In this document: piece after piece, positions 53,802-62,501 of the stretch
Layout of the letters: every line of letters begins with the position of its first letter
How positions within the stretch are numbered: the first letter of the stretch is position 1
Source: Flavobacterium sp. HTF
GTDB taxonomy: Bacteria; Bacteroidota; Bacteroidia; Flavobacteriales; Flavobacteriaceae
DNA length: 64,000 nucleotides
Assembly (NCBI RefSeq): GCF_003105115.1
Contig: NZ_QETH01000003.1
Location: 56,629 to 120,628 of the forward strand
Direction of reading: 5' to 3'
Notes under the pieces: model-generated
What the model was told of the DNA's origin: nothing
Seen by the model: only the letters and a program-made list of their open reading frames with translations
Databases searched by the model: none
Translations under genes and position numbers: made by a program

Positions 53802-54225
53802 AATAATTTAGTAGTTATATAATTGAGTGTTTATCCGGGGGCGTTTGACAAAGTGTGAAATCAAAACGGTTAACATTCTTACAAAAGGCATCCAATTACG
53901 TTGGTTTTGACCAAAACTTTGTATTCGCAATATTACGCATAATCCTGTTTTTTTTCTTACAAAGCATCTTATAGAATATAACTACGAGTTGTAATTAAAT
54001 CCAAAACATCAATTTTTACTTATTCTTTTAATACCGATATAGCGATTTTCCTTATATATCTTTTTCATGGCAAAAAATCATTTTTTATGGATATTGAGAG
54101 GCGAAAGCTAATCAAAAAAACAGATATAATCATAATTAAAGACAGTTTAAAGAAAAACTTAACATACAAAAAAGCGGCTGATTCCGTAACAGAATCAGCC
54201 GCTTTAAACTTTTGGCAATTTATTA
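53802..54225. other. 424-bp intergenic region
   Basis: A/T-rich. Apart from the terminator at 54171-54205 and the presumed minus-strand promoter of the 137-aa protein near 53810-53950, I see no gene, repeat or structured RNA. Confidence 0.6.
54171..54205 (-). terminator. Strong terminator of the 54226-55253 gene group
   Basis: Perfect 14-bp stem AAAGCGGCTGATTC/GAATCAGCCGCTTT with a 7-nt loop, followed by T residues on the minus strand, 21 bp past the stop of the 71-aa gene. Confidence 0.92.
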
Positions 54226-54441
54226 TTATTCTTCTAAAATTTCACACGCAAAACCCAAATTCATAATTTCGTTTTGGATTGTTACAATCTGCATAATTTC
54301 TACATCATCAGCACGCAGGATCTTATCACAGTCTTCGAGATCAAAAATAAAAGAAGCATTAGGGAATATCTTTTTAAGTATTTTTAAAATCCTGTCGGAT
54401 TGTCTTTTTGAATTAACATTGGTTTTGAAAATCTCAATCAT
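54226..54441 (-). CDS. Small conserved-looking hypothetical protein
   Basis: 71 aa, acidic. Its alternation (EIFKTNV...RILKILKKIFPNASFIFDLEDCDKILR) predicts a beta-alpha-beta-beta-alpha-beta arrangement like the ferredoxin-like fold of heavy-metal-associated domains, but without a CxxC metal site; the only cysteines are in EDCDK and FACEI. It is the last gene of a run with the DUF3817 protein (33-bp gap) and ends at a strong terminator, which supports a real gene. Function unknown. Confidence 0.7.
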   Translation of the reverse strand: MIEIFKTNVNSKRQSDRILKILKKIFPNASFIFDLEDCDKILRADDVEIMQIVTIQNEIMNLGFACEILEE

Positions 54442-54474
54442 GACTTTACAAATTAATAAGTTTATTAAATCCGG

Positions 54475-54792
54475 TTAGGTGTTCTCAGTTTTTATTTTAC
54501 TCAAAATTTTATGATCGATGTAAAAAGTTCCAAACGGGATAATACAAGCTAAAAGAACTTTCCATGTGGTGGTTTTAAATTTCCAGTTTTGCTCTACTCC
54601 TACACTCAAAGCATTGAATATAAAAAGCAAAAACAGTGCGCCGTGAACAGGACCGAGTATCTTGGTTCCTGATGGATTGTCAAAAATATATTTTAGCGGA
54701 ACTGCTATAAAAATCAAAATCAATAGTGAAATACCTTCCAGAAGTCCAAGAATTCTTAATCGTCCGATGTTTGTTTGAAAAAAATGTATCAT
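54475..54792 (-). CDS. DUF3817 membrane protein
   Basis: 105 aa with three hydrophobic helices (about 13-35, 49-66 and 78-95). RLRILGLLEGISLLILIFIA at about 11-30 and PVHGALFLLF at about 48-57 match the DUF3817 pattern (G-x-x-E-G-x-S and G-x-x-H-G). The family consists of small inner-membrane proteins of unknown role. It begins 2 bp after the stop of the next upstream membrane protein gene, so both are co-transcribed under the likely TetR-controlled promoter. Confidence 0.85.
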   Translation of the reverse strand: MIHFFQTNIGRLRILGLLEGISLLILIFIAVPLKYIFDNPSGTKILGPVHGALFLLFIFNALSVGVEQNWKFKTTTWKVLLACIIPFGTFYIDHKILSKIKTENT

Positions 54793-54794
54793 AA

Positions 54795-55253
54795 TTATCT
54801 AAAATAAGGTCTGTTAGCAAGAGGTGAAAATGGCCACGGAATGGCAATAAAAATAATTAGTAAAGCAATAGAAAACCAGATAAGCATGGTTTTGAACTTA
54901 TCTTCATCAACCGTTTTTCGTTTGGCAGCAGCCGAACCAATTGTAATCACAATAATGGCAATAAGCATTAAAACAAAATGAATCAGCCCAAAGAAAAGTG
55001 TGTTTATATCTTTTGATGCCTGCGCGAAATTATTCCAGAAATATTTAATTATGGGACTTTGAGAATACAGCACAATTCCGACCATCAGCTGAATGTGGGC
55101 AATTGTGGCTGTCCAGTGACGAACAGAATTATCTGTTTTGGAAAAAGGAAGTTTTCTGAAATGGCCTTTATAAGCTCTTACAAGGGAATAGAATAAACTC
55201 AGAAGGACAAGCCATCTTACGATAGAATGCAAAAATAGTAGTGTTGAATACAT
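54795..55253 (-). CDS. Hypothetical four-helix membrane protein
   Basis: 152 aa with four transmembrane helices (about 4-25, 48-66, 86-108 and 124-142). H9 and R13 in the first helix, and several histidines (H46, H53, H93) near the membrane faces, give a cytochrome b-like look, though a haem role is not established. It is first of a run of three genes (this, DUF3817, 71-aa protein) and starts 66 bp downstream of the TetR stop, with the operator-like palindrome in between. Function unknown, probably repressed by the TetR protein. Confidence 0.72.
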   Translation of the reverse strand: MYSTLLFLHSIVRWLVLLSLFYSLVRAYKGHFRKLPFSKTDNSVRHWTATIAHIQLMVGIVLYSQSPIIKYFWNNFAQASKDINTLFFGLIHFVLMLIAIIVITIGSAAAKRKTVDEDKFKTMLIWFSIALLIIFIAIPWPFSPLANRPYFR

Positions 55254-55279
55254 TGTTATTTGTTTTAGAAATAATAATG

Positions 55280-55309
55280 CAAATATAAATAAAACATACT
55301 AAGTAGTAT
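55280..55309 (-). promoter_or_regulatory. Promoter with TetR operator-like palindrome
   Basis: CAAATATA at 55280-55287 reads TATATTTG on the minus strand, a consensus -7. The -33 region falls inside the palindrome ATACT-N4-AGTAT (55296-55309), which extends to perfect 9-bp arms from 55292 to 55313. A bound repressor would cover the promoter of the four-helix membrane protein gene. Confidence 0.6.
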
Positions 55310-55318
55310 GTTTTTAAA

Positions 55319-55915
55319 TTAGTTTTTCTTAAGATTATTCAAATACAAATTAAGCTCTTGTAAATAAACAACATAGAAATCATTATTTTCAGAAAGTTTA
55401 CCAAAATTCCGTATTCCCCAATAGCCCGATAACACAAAAAGGGCCACTTGCTCTTCGTTTATTTCAGGTTTTATAACTCCTGACTGTTTGCCATTTTTTA
55501 GTGAAGTCTGCATAGCGTCTTTTAGTTCTGCCGTAAGTTTAGAAAGTGCTTCACTAAAATGCAGATTTACAGGCGACATTTCCTGAGTAAGGTTTCCGGC
55601 AGGGCAGCCGTATTTTTTAAGAAGAAATTCATTTTCTAACAATAAATAATGCATCATTTTATAAATGTCATTTACAGGATCTTTAGAAGCCAATAAAGGT
55701 TTTACAAAATCGTCATGCATTAGAGGATACATAATTTCGTTAATCACGGCAAGTCCCATTTCTTCCTTATTTTTAAAATGATAGAAAAAGGCACCTTTTG
55801 TCACATTTGTTGTAGCAATTATAGTGTCAATACTTGTTGCCTTATAGCCATGTGTATAGATTAATTCAAATGATTTCTGAAGGATTGAAAGTCGTGTAGA
55901 AAGTGATTTTTTCAT
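55319..55915 (-). CDS. TetR/AcrR-family regulator
   Basis: 198 aa from ATG at 55915; an ATG 39 bp upstream would add 13 residues, but the operator-like site overlaps that stretch. The N-terminal TetR HTH covers about 1-50 (from the chosen start), with the family hallmarks TRLSILQKSFELIYTHGY, TSIDTIIATTNVTKGAFFYH and FKNKEEM. The ligand-binding domain follows. It is probably a repressor of the neighbouring membrane protein operon and of itself, because matching ATACY-N4-AGTAT sites lie at both promoters. The ligand is unknown. Confidence 0.88.
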   Translation of the reverse strand: MKKSLSTRLSILQKSFELIYTHGYKATSIDTIIATTNVTKGAFFYHFKNKEEMGLAVINEIMYPLMHDDFVKPLLASKDPVNDIYKMMHYLLLENEFLLKKYGCPAGNLTQEMSPVNLHFSEALSKLTAELKDAMQTSLKNGKQSGVIKPEINEEQVALFVLSGYWGIRNFGKLSENNDFYVVYLQELNLYLNNLKKN

Positions 55916-55921
55916 AAAAAG

Positions 55922-55935
55922 ATACCAGTTAGTAT
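55922..55935. promoter_or_regulatory. Second TetR operator-like site
   Basis: ATACC-N4-AGTAT, the same 5-4-5 design as at 55296-55309 with one changed base, placed 7 bp upstream of the TetR start codon. It fits autorepression. Confidence 0.5.
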
Positions 55936-55972
55936 TCTTTGCAAAGGAATACATTTCTTTATAAAAAACAAA

Positions 55973-55997
55973 ACGGCGCAGTAAACCACTGTGCCGT
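55973..55997 (-). terminator. Terminator of the 397-aa membrane protein gene
   Basis: 10-bp stem (55973-55982 with 55988-55997, one G-T pair) and 5-nt loop, followed by a T-rich stretch on the minus strand, 21 bp after the stop. Confidence 0.8.
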
Positions 55998-56018
55998 ATA
56001 TGATTAGAAAATAAAGTC

Positions 56019-57212
56019 TTATATTTTCTGAAGCTTATTTTTATTCTTGTAATTCCATAAAATATACAATAGAAATAAGATTAGCCAGACTATAAAGATT
56101 ACTGCAAAATAAATTTCAATAATCGACGGATGCAGATAATTAGGTTTGTAAAACAGATTATCCAGTGTTTTTACCTTTTCTGTCAATGCTTTCCTGTCAA
56201 AAGTATTTCTTATTCTGTTTAAGATTTCATCATTATGTTCCCTGAAATAAAAAGCATCCTGGGTTAATTCTTTTGGTTTAATCTGGGTTTCGATATTATA
56301 TTTTTTTAATAAAGTATCGAGTTTCTGAAACGAATAAAGCAATGAATCCTGCTTGTATTTATAAAGCAGCTGATGCCTTTTTACAGCATATTCGAATCTC
56401 TGTTGATCAACAGGAACATCATTTACAGGCACAAATAAGTTTTTATTCTGAAGAAAAATACAAATATCAGCATCATGGTACGGATCTGCTTCCCTCCCTT
56501 TGTATATGATTTCTGTACTGTCTTTTATTGTTTTTTTAGAAATGATTCTTTTAAGTAATTCCTCTTTGTCAAATGGCAAAATATCGTAAAATTCTTCTCC
56601 TTTTGATTTTAGTTTCTCAAAATAAGATGTCAAGATTTTTATAGTATCAATACTGTAATAATGATCCTCCTGTATCGAAAATTTCTCTCCGTGTATGTCG
56701 TAATTAAGAGAATCTGTTTCTCTGACAACAGGATATGGTTCCGGATATAAAATGTTTTCAGGATTAAATAATTTCTGTGAACTGTAAGAGGTATAATTAT
56801 ACAGGAAAGGATTTAAGACATTAAGCAAAACCTTGTCTTTATTAAAATCGGCTTCAGGCAGCTCGCTTCTAAGTTTAGCATTTAACCCGAAGCTGTAACT
56901 AATAAAAAAAGAGAAAGACAAAAATGAAATTAATAAGATAACAGCACCAACTTTAAAGAGATTGAATCCTGAATACGCCTGTTTGGAATGATTTCGAAGT
57001 AAAAAAATCAGAAAAAGAAATAAAAACATACCACTAACAAAGAAATGAGAAATGGAAACATCGTCATAAAATTTGAATCGGTAAAACTCGGTATAAATAT
57101 TTATATTTTTAATGCCCTTAAACTGAAAATACCCATATACAAAATAAGATAAATGAATAAGTAAAAGAATGATAATCGATTTGACGAAGAATTGCTGTAG
57201 TTTTTTGCTCAT
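56019..57212 (-). CDS. Hypothetical membrane protein with large extracytoplasmic domain
   Basis: 397 aa. Three N-terminal transmembrane helices (about 10-30, 56-74 and 88-109), a hydrophilic domain of about 250 residues rich in charged residues, and one C-terminal helix (about 366-388) followed by a Lys/Asn-rich tail. The topology places the middle domain, with NxxPF and repeated YSIDTI-like stretches, on one side of the membrane, probably periplasmic. No family recognised. It is monocistronic, with its own terminator. A/T content is high but not obviously unlike its neighbours. Confidence 0.7.
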   Translation of the reverse strand: MSKKLQQFFVKSIIILLLIHLSYFVYGYFQFKGIKNINIYTEFYRFKFYDDVSISHFFVSGMFLFLFLIFLLRNHSKQAYSGFNLFKVGAVILLISFLSFSFFISYSFGLNAKLRSELPEADFNKDKVLLNVLNPFLYNYTSYSSQKLFNPENILYPEPYPVVRETDSLNYDIHGEKFSIQEDHYYSIDTIKILTSYFEKLKSKGEEFYDILPFDKEELLKRIISKKTIKDSTEIIYKGREADPYHDADICIFLQNKNLFVPVNDVPVDQQRFEYAVKRHQLLYKYKQDSLLYSFQKLDTLLKKYNIETQIKPKELTQDAFYFREHNDEILNRIRNTFDRKALTEKVKTLDNLFYKPNYLHPSIIEIYFAVIFIVWLILFLLYILWNYKNKNKLQKI

Positions 57213-57338
57213 ATAAATTGTTTTAAAACGATTTTATGAAAATACGCAATTTCTTTGGTTTGGGAAAGATAACACAAAGAATAAATATTTCAGTTTTGAA
57301 AGGTCATACTGATAATTTAAGGTTTTTTCTTTTTTCTA

Positions 57339-58244
57339 TTACAACTGTTTTTTACTCATGAAAGCTGCAATCGCAGAATCAGAAATCTGCGGGTTTGCTC
57401 CTGGCGATCCGGCTACTAATGCGCCAACCGCACAAGCATAATCAATTGATTCCTGAGGTTCTTTTCCTGTAAGCAGTGAAGTGATCAAAGCTGCTAAAAA
57501 AGAATCTCCTGCCCCTACTGTATCCGCAACTTTGACAGGGTAACCGTGATTTTCATATAATTTTCCTTTCCAGTATAATAAAGCGCCGTCTTTTCCTCTG
57601 GTTACGCAAATGGCATTTGTTTGGGTTTTTGAAGCAATAAATTCGACATTTTCCTGAATACCGGAGTGAGGTGATTTTAAAACCGAAGCAATTTCTACTA
57701 TTTCTTCGTCATTAAATTTTATAAAATCAGCCGATTTCATTAATTTTTCGAGAAGCTCATAAGTATAATGAGGTTTTCTCAGATTGACATCAAAAACCTT
57801 ATAAATGGTAGTTTTTAGTACTTCTTCCAGCGTTTCTCCCGACACCTTATCTCTGCAAACCAAACTTCCGTAAATAAGTACATCAGCCTCTTTAATCAAT
57901 GATTTTGCGTGGTCATTCAATATAATTTTGTCCCATGCCGCCGGGTATTGTATTTCATAACTTGCAAATCCGCTTTGGTCTAAAGTTACCTGCACTACTC
58001 CCGTTTTATATTCTTCCGAAATTGTAATAGCAGAAGTATCAAGACCCATGTTTTTAATGGCATTAATAATTGCTTTTCCATCTTCATCATTCCCCACACA
58101 GCTTATCATCCCTGCATCACAGCCCAGGCTTTTCATACGAAGTGCCACGTTTAAAGGGGCACCTCCAATTTTTTTTTCCTTACCAAAAACATCCCACAGT
58201 ACTTCTCCGTAAGCAATTGCCTTAAGATCTTTTCCGTTTTTCAT
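57339..58244 (-). CDS. PfkB-family sugar kinase, fructokinase-like
   Basis: 301 aa from ATG at 58244; an upstream ATG at 58271 would add nine residues. GEVLWDVFGKEKKIGGAPLN at about 14-33 is the fructokinase-type substrate motif. The ATP/catalytic motif DTVGAGDSF lies at about 237-245. A soluble kinase, it should phosphorylate fructose or a related ketose. I do not take it as KDG kinase, because its substrate motif differs, although the glucuronate pathway in this window lacks one. It lies downstream of the lutC terminator, so it is separate from the rhamnose operon. Confidence 0.83.
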   Translation of the reverse strand: MKNGKDLKAIAYGEVLWDVFGKEKKIGGAPLNVALRMKSLGCDAGMISCVGNDEDGKAIINAIKNMGLDTSAITISEEYKTGVVQVTLDQSGFASYEIQYPAAWDKIILNDHAKSLIKEADVLIYGSLVCRDKVSGETLEEVLKTTIYKVFDVNLRKPHYTYELLEKLMKSADFIKFNDEEIVEIASVLKSPHSGIQENVEFIASKTQTNAICVTRGKDGALLYWKGKLYENHGYPVKVADTVGAGDSFLAALITSLLTGKEPQESIDYACAVGALVAGSPGANPQISDSAIAAFMSKKQL

Positions 58245-58326
58245 CCTTATTTTTTTATTATCCAGAAACATAAAAATAAACTTTTAATTTCTGCATACCT
58301 AAAAATTGGGATTTATATAACAAAAA

Positions 58327-58352
58327 AAAAGAGGCCTGTTAGGTCCTCTTTT
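58327..58352 (-). terminator. Terminator of the rhamnose/lactate operon
   Basis: Stem AAAGAGG-CCT with AGG-TCCTCTTT around GTT, followed on the minus strand by a long T-run, 22 bp after the lutC stop. Confidence 0.82.
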
Positions 58353-58374
58353 CCTTTATAAAAAGTTTATTTAT

Positions 58375-58962
58375 TTAGTCCATTAAAAAAACAATCAAAC
58401 CTCTCGCTCCATGTGCTCCTAAAACCAAAGATTGTTCTATATCTGCCGTTTTGGATGGGCCGGCAATAAAAGTTCCGAAACCATATTCCTGATTTCCAAT
58501 TTTGTCATACGCCTGATGCATCGTAGCTACAATATCTTTTTTATGAACAACAATAGCCAGATATTGAGCAATAAACGGTGCTACGCGTTGTCCTAAAAGA
58601 TCATCTGTAACCCAAAGTGCACTGTTTTCTGCAACTCCAAAATGGGCTTTTACGATTGTCAATTCCACATCTTCAAGTGAATGCGGATCATCATTTTCCC
58701 AATTCAAACCGGCTATTTCAGAAAGCTCCGGAATAGTTGAAATAATACGTTTATTTAATAAATAATTGTTTTTTATAAACGCAGTTACTTCGTCATAATT
58801 GGCAACTTCCTCAAAATCTCCTCCAATACCTTTTAAAATCGTTTTATACGTTTGCAGAATATCAAAACTATCTGAACCCAAAACATTTAAATCAGGCAGT
58901 TCTGTTACAAAATCCGGTTGGTTTTGTTTTATTTTTTGTAAAATCTGTTCTTTACTGCTCAT
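58375..58962 (-). CDS. lutC: Lactate utilization protein C (LUD domain)
   Basis: 195 aa from the ATG at 58962 (the frame runs further up, but the ATG within the last codons of lutB is typical for coupled genes). It is a single LUD (DUF162) domain, with AHFGVAENSALWVTDD at about 119-134 and FIAGPSKTADIEQSLVLGAHG at about 167-187, here given as landmarks. LutC is the third part of the LutABC complex that oxidises L-lactate to pyruvate. It overlaps lutB by 11 bp. Confidence 0.9.
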   Translation of the reverse strand: MSSKEQILQKIKQNQPDFVTELPDLNVLGSDSFDILQTYKTILKGIGGDFEEVANYDEVTAFIKNNYLLNKRIISTIPELSEIAGLNWENDDPHSLEDVELTIVKAHFGVAENSALWVTDDLLGQRVAPFIAQYLAIVVHKKDIVATMHQAYDKIGNQEYGFGTFIAGPSKTADIEQSLVLGAHGARGLIVFLMD

Positions 58963-60355
58963 CTTTTTTCGCTTTAGCTTCTCTCGAATTCTTTTTATAC
59001 CATTCTCTGAAAGATTCCTGCGGAACATCGGGCATTTCGCGTTGGTCGTACCATTTGTTCATTTTGTTGTTCACAAGGGAAGGAACATTTTTCATTACAA
59101 ACCTTCCTGATTTTCCTGCCAGGTTAAAAATGGCCGGATTAGCCAAAACTGTTGCCATTGTTTTCATTGCAACTGTTTTTACTGTTGGCGTGTGACCTTC
59201 TTTTACCAAAACCTGACGCCATTTGTATAATTGATCGTGAATATCAATTTTAACCGGGCAAACATTGGTACAGGAACCACAAAGTGTACTCGCAAATGGC
59301 AAATCGGCATTTTTGCTCATGTCCAAATTGGGCGCTAAAATAGAACCAATCGGACCGGCAACGGCATTATGATAACTATGTCCGCCACTTCGTCTGTAAA
59401 CCGGGCAGGTATTCATGCATGCGCCGCAACGGATACATTTTAACGAATTCCTGAAATCTTCCCTGCCTAATTGTGTACTTCTGCCATTATCTACAATTAC
59501 GATATGTATTTCTTTTCCGTCTCTTGGTTTTTTAAAATGACTCGAAAAAGTAGTGATCGGCTGTCCTGTTGCGCTTCTCGCCAATAGTCGCAGAAAAACG
59601 CCCAGATGCTTTCGTTGCGGAATCAGTTTTTCAAAACCCATACACGCAATATGTACATCTGCCAGATGGGCACCCATATCGGCATTTCCTTCGTTGGTAC
59701 AAACCACAAATTCTCCCGTTTCTGCAATGGCAAAATTAACTCCGGTCAAAGCAGCCCTGCGTGTCAAAAAAGTATCTCTTAAATGCAGACGTGCTGCTTC
59801 GGTCAAATATTGAGGATCATTATTTCCTTTTTCTGTTCCCAGATGCTCATGAAAAGTTTCGCTAACATCTTCTTTTTTAAGGTGAATTGCAGGCAAAACA
59901 ATATGGCTAGGTGGTTCTTTTCTTAGCTGAACAATTCGTTCGCCGAGATCAGAATCAATTACATCAATTCCTTTTTGAGTTAAGTATTCATTTAAATGAC
60001 ATTCTTCTGTCAGCATCGATTTTGACTTCACAATCTGTTTCACATCATGTTTTGCCATAATAGAATGGACTATTTCATTATGTTCTTTTGCATCGGCCGC
60101 CCAATGTACAATTATTCCGTTTTTTTGAGCATTGGCTTCAAATTCTACTAAATAATCATGAATATTAGAGAGTACATTATTTTTGATTTGCGAAGCTGTT
60201 TCTCGCAGCAATTCCCAGTCCTGAATCTGGTGAGCCGATTTATCACGTTTTGCACGAACAAACCAAAGCGTTTCGTCATGCCAGTTTACACGTTCTGTAT
60301 CTTTGTTAAAACGTGCTGCTGCTTCGCTGTGTTCTATTGTTTTTTTTGAAGACAT
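58952..60355 (-). CDS. lutB: Lactate utilization iron-sulfur protein B
   Basis: 467 aa. An N-terminal LUD-type region (about 60-290) precedes two 4Fe-4S motifs: C-I-R-C-G-A-C-M-N-T-C-P at about 308-319 and CGSCTNVCP at about 361-369. The C-terminal stretch is the DUF3390-like tail. As part of LutABC it moves electrons during L-lactate oxidation at the membrane. It lies 32 bp after lutA and overlaps lutC, so all three are one unit, here joined to rhamnose genes. Confidence 0.93.
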   Translation of the reverse strand: MSSKKTIEHSEAAARFNKDTERVNWHDETLWFVRAKRDKSAHQIQDWELLRETASQIKNNVLSNIHDYLVEFEANAQKNGIIVHWAADAKEHNEIVHSIMAKHDVKQIVKSKSMLTEECHLNEYLTQKGIDVIDSDLGERIVQLRKEPPSHIVLPAIHLKKEDVSETFHEHLGTEKGNNDPQYLTEAARLHLRDTFLTRRAALTGVNFAIAETGEFVVCTNEGNADMGAHLADVHIACMGFEKLIPQRKHLGVFLRLLARSATGQPITTFSSHFKKPRDGKEIHIVIVDNGRSTQLGREDFRNSLKCIRCGACMNTCPVYRRSGGHSYHNAVAGPIGSILAPNLDMSKNADLPFASTLCGSCTNVCPVKIDIHDQLYKWRQVLVKEGHTPTVKTVAMKTMATVLANPAIFNLAGKSGRFVMKNVPSLVNNKMNKWYDQREMPDVPQESFREWYKKNSREAKAKKDEQ

Positions 60356-60387
60356 TTTTATCAGTTAAAATGAATGTCGAAAAGTCC

Positions 60388-61128
60388 TTAGTTTTCGAAG
60401 GAATTTAATATTTCGGCTATATGAATCGTTTTGATATTGCTTTTCTGCCTTTTCAGGATTCCCTCGAGATGCATTAAACATGACATATCACCACCTGTTA
60501 TATAATCTACATTGTGGTTTTGGTGATCTTTAATCCTGTCTTGTCCCATTTTTACGGAAACGGCTTCTTCAGTAACACAAAAAGTACCTCCAAAACCACA
60601 GCATTCGTCTTTTCGCGAAAGCGATACCAAATCCAGTCCTTTTATATTATGAAGCAATTGTTCCGGTTTAGAAAAAGCGGGTGCATTGAGTTCAGTCATT
60701 TGCGAAAGTTTTAATCCGCGTTGTCCGTGGCAGCTTTGATGCATGCCGACCCTGTACGGAAAACTTCCTTCTATATGGTCAATTTTCAACACGTCGGTAA
60801 TAAACTCCGTTAGTTCAAAAACTTTTTTACGTATTTCGTCAGCCAGATCCTGTAATTTATCGTCATGCAAATGATCTTTTACATGCAGGACACAACTTCC
60901 TGAAGGGCAAACGATATAATCAAATCCCGAAAAATTACTGATAAAATTGGCATCACAGCCTTTTGTTAAATGGGCATAACCACTATTTGCCATTGGCTGT
61001 CCGCAACAAGTCTGTCCCATAGGAAAATGGACATCACAACCTAATTTCTGCAAAAGTTCATAGGTTGCAATTCCTACTTTTGGATAAAACTGATCGACAT
61101 AGCACGGTATAAAAAGTCCGACTTTCAT
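60388..61128 (-). CDS. lutA: Lactate utilization protein A (CCG-domain Fe-S oxidoreductase)
   Basis: 246 aa. Two cysteine-rich CCG domains: QTCCGQPMANSGY at about 39-51 and ECCGFGGTFCV at about 175-185, with the partner cysteines C10 and C130-region histidine stretch MHQSCHGQRG. This is the GlcF-like LutA subunit. It starts 1 bp before the end of the upstream kinase gene region (stop at 61130), so translation is coupled. In this operon lactate formed from rhamnose-derived lactaldehyde would be the substrate. Confidence 0.92.
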   Translation of the reverse strand: MKVGLFIPCYVDQFYPKVGIATYELLQKLGCDVHFPMGQTCCGQPMANSGYAHLTKGCDANFISNFSGFDYIVCPSGSCVLHVKDHLHDDKLQDLADEIRKKVFELTEFITDVLKIDHIEGSFPYRVGMHQSCHGQRGLKLSQMTELNAPAFSKPEQLLHNIKGLDLVSLSRKDECCGFGGTFCVTEEAVSVKMGQDRIKDHQNHNVDYITGGDMSCLMHLEGILKRQKSNIKTIHIAEILNSFEN

Positions 61129-61129
61129 A

Positions 61130-62491
61130 TTAATGTTTGTAAAATTTCAAATCGATTAAATCGTTCTGAATAGGTTTTAGATTCCAGTTTTCATGAATTG
61201 CCAACGCTGCGCCCAATGCGCTCGCCTGTGCCATCGATGCTGCATACACTTCTATATCCGGAAAAGCTTCGGCTAACAGGTTCATAAAAACAGCATTTTT
61301 ACTGAACCCTCCATCAACAAAAATTTTCTTTACAGGACTGTTGTGAATTACTAAATTAGTTGAAAAAAACTGTTGTTCAACGATGTCCATCATTAACTGA
61401 TGATACGCAATTTCGTAACTTTTAAAAGTCGAAAGATCTCTTTTCTGAAAAGGACATTCTTTAAGAATATCATATTCATATTTCTTAGGATAAATAAAAG
61501 AAAAAGTAAGTGCCCTTAAATTGGAGACTATTTTTTTATCAAAATAAACATCCTTATAAGCATCAACAGGGACATTAAAATGTTCTGCTAATCTTTTGGT
61601 CTGAATTTCATGTTCATTGCCGGAAAAAAGACGGGCTGCCTTTACAGGTTTCTCGGTATATTGCATATAGCATAAACAATCATGCTGTAATTCTTCAAAG
61701 GTTAATGTTTTATTATTGAACGGATTGAGCGAAATACTCCAGGTTCCTGTGGATAATAAAACAAAAGGTTCTGTAAAGTTGATCGTATACGGAATAATCG
61801 CAGACGAGCTGTCGTGCAAACCTGTTCCAACAGCTAAATCACCTTCTGTTTTTATGACATCTTTGCCATAATGCAATGGTGGGAGTTTGTCTTTTATCTC
61901 TTCTTTCTGAAGCCACTTATGATACTTCATCTTTTTAAAATTCCAAAGATTGGTATGGCATCCGATACTCGTAATATCAGAATAGGTTTCATTGGTTAAG
62001 AGATAACTCAGATACTGAGGAAGGTGAAGGCAATATTGGATTTTTTCAAAAAGCTCCGGTTTTTCTTCTTTAATCCTGTAAATCTGCATTCCGGAATTTA
62101 AACTTCCTAAAACCGGTGAAGCTGTTTTGACTGCAAATGCCTCTTTACCTTTATATTTTTGATAAAAATGGTTTTTTAAATCCTCCGGATACTCTTTCAG
62201 ATAATTATAAAGTGGTGTCAGAACTTCACCCTTTTTATCTATATACACAAAACTAGCACCATATGTGCTGAAATTAATTGCTTTCAGCACATAGTCTGAT
62301 AATTTTTTTATTTCTGATATTCGATCGAGTATCCAGTTTTTGAGGAGTTCGATATTTTCACAAGGAAAACCATCTTCATCAACAGTTTCATCAAGATTTA
62401 CTGATTTCTCCCAAACAATTTTGTAATTTTCATTGAATAAAAATACCTTCTTGTTTGTTTTACCAATATCAAAAATTGCAACTACATTCAT
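61130..62491 (-). CDS. FGGY-family kinase, rhamnulokinase-like
   Basis: 453 aa. The ASKHA fold begins with IFDIGKTNKK (phosphate 1, about 6-15), the middle has GTGLHDSSSA (about 221-230) and LLSTGTWSISL (about 244-254), and the adenosine motif is FVDGGFSKNAVF (about 393-404). It should phosphorylate L-rhamnulose using ATP; L-fuculose is the main alternative for this subgroup. It lies 10 bp after the rhamnose isomerase gene and is followed directly by lutA, which supports the rhamnose assignment. Note that IFDIGKTNKK has Lys-Thr-Asn where many kinases have D-x-G-T/S-S. Confidence 0.85.
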   Translation of the reverse strand: MNVVAIFDIGKTNKKVFLFNENYKIVWEKSVNLDETVDEDGFPCENIELLKNWILDRISEIKKLSDYVLKAINFSTYGASFVYIDKKGEVLTPLYNYLKEYPEDLKNHFYQKYKGKEAFAVKTASPVLGSLNSGMQIYRIKEEKPELFEKIQYCLHLPQYLSYLLTNETYSDITSIGCHTNLWNFKKMKYHKWLQKEEIKDKLPPLHYGKDVIKTEGDLAVGTGLHDSSSAIIPYTINFTEPFVLLSTGTWSISLNPFNNKTLTFEELQHDCLCYMQYTEKPVKAARLFSGNEHEIQTKRLAEHFNVPVDAYKDVYFDKKIVSNLRALTFSFIYPKKYEYDILKECPFQKRDLSTFKSYEIAYHQLMMDIVEQQFFSTNLVIHNSPVKKIFVDGGFSKNAVFMNLLAEAFPDIEVYAASMAQASALGAALAIHENWNLKPIQNDLIDLKFYKH

Positions 62492-62501
62492 TTTGGAAAT
62501 T

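Noticed and set aside
57339..58244. PfkB kinase as the missing KDG kinase
   Set aside because: Its GEVLWDVF...GGAPLN motif is of the fructokinase type and it is 36 kb from the glucuronate operon.
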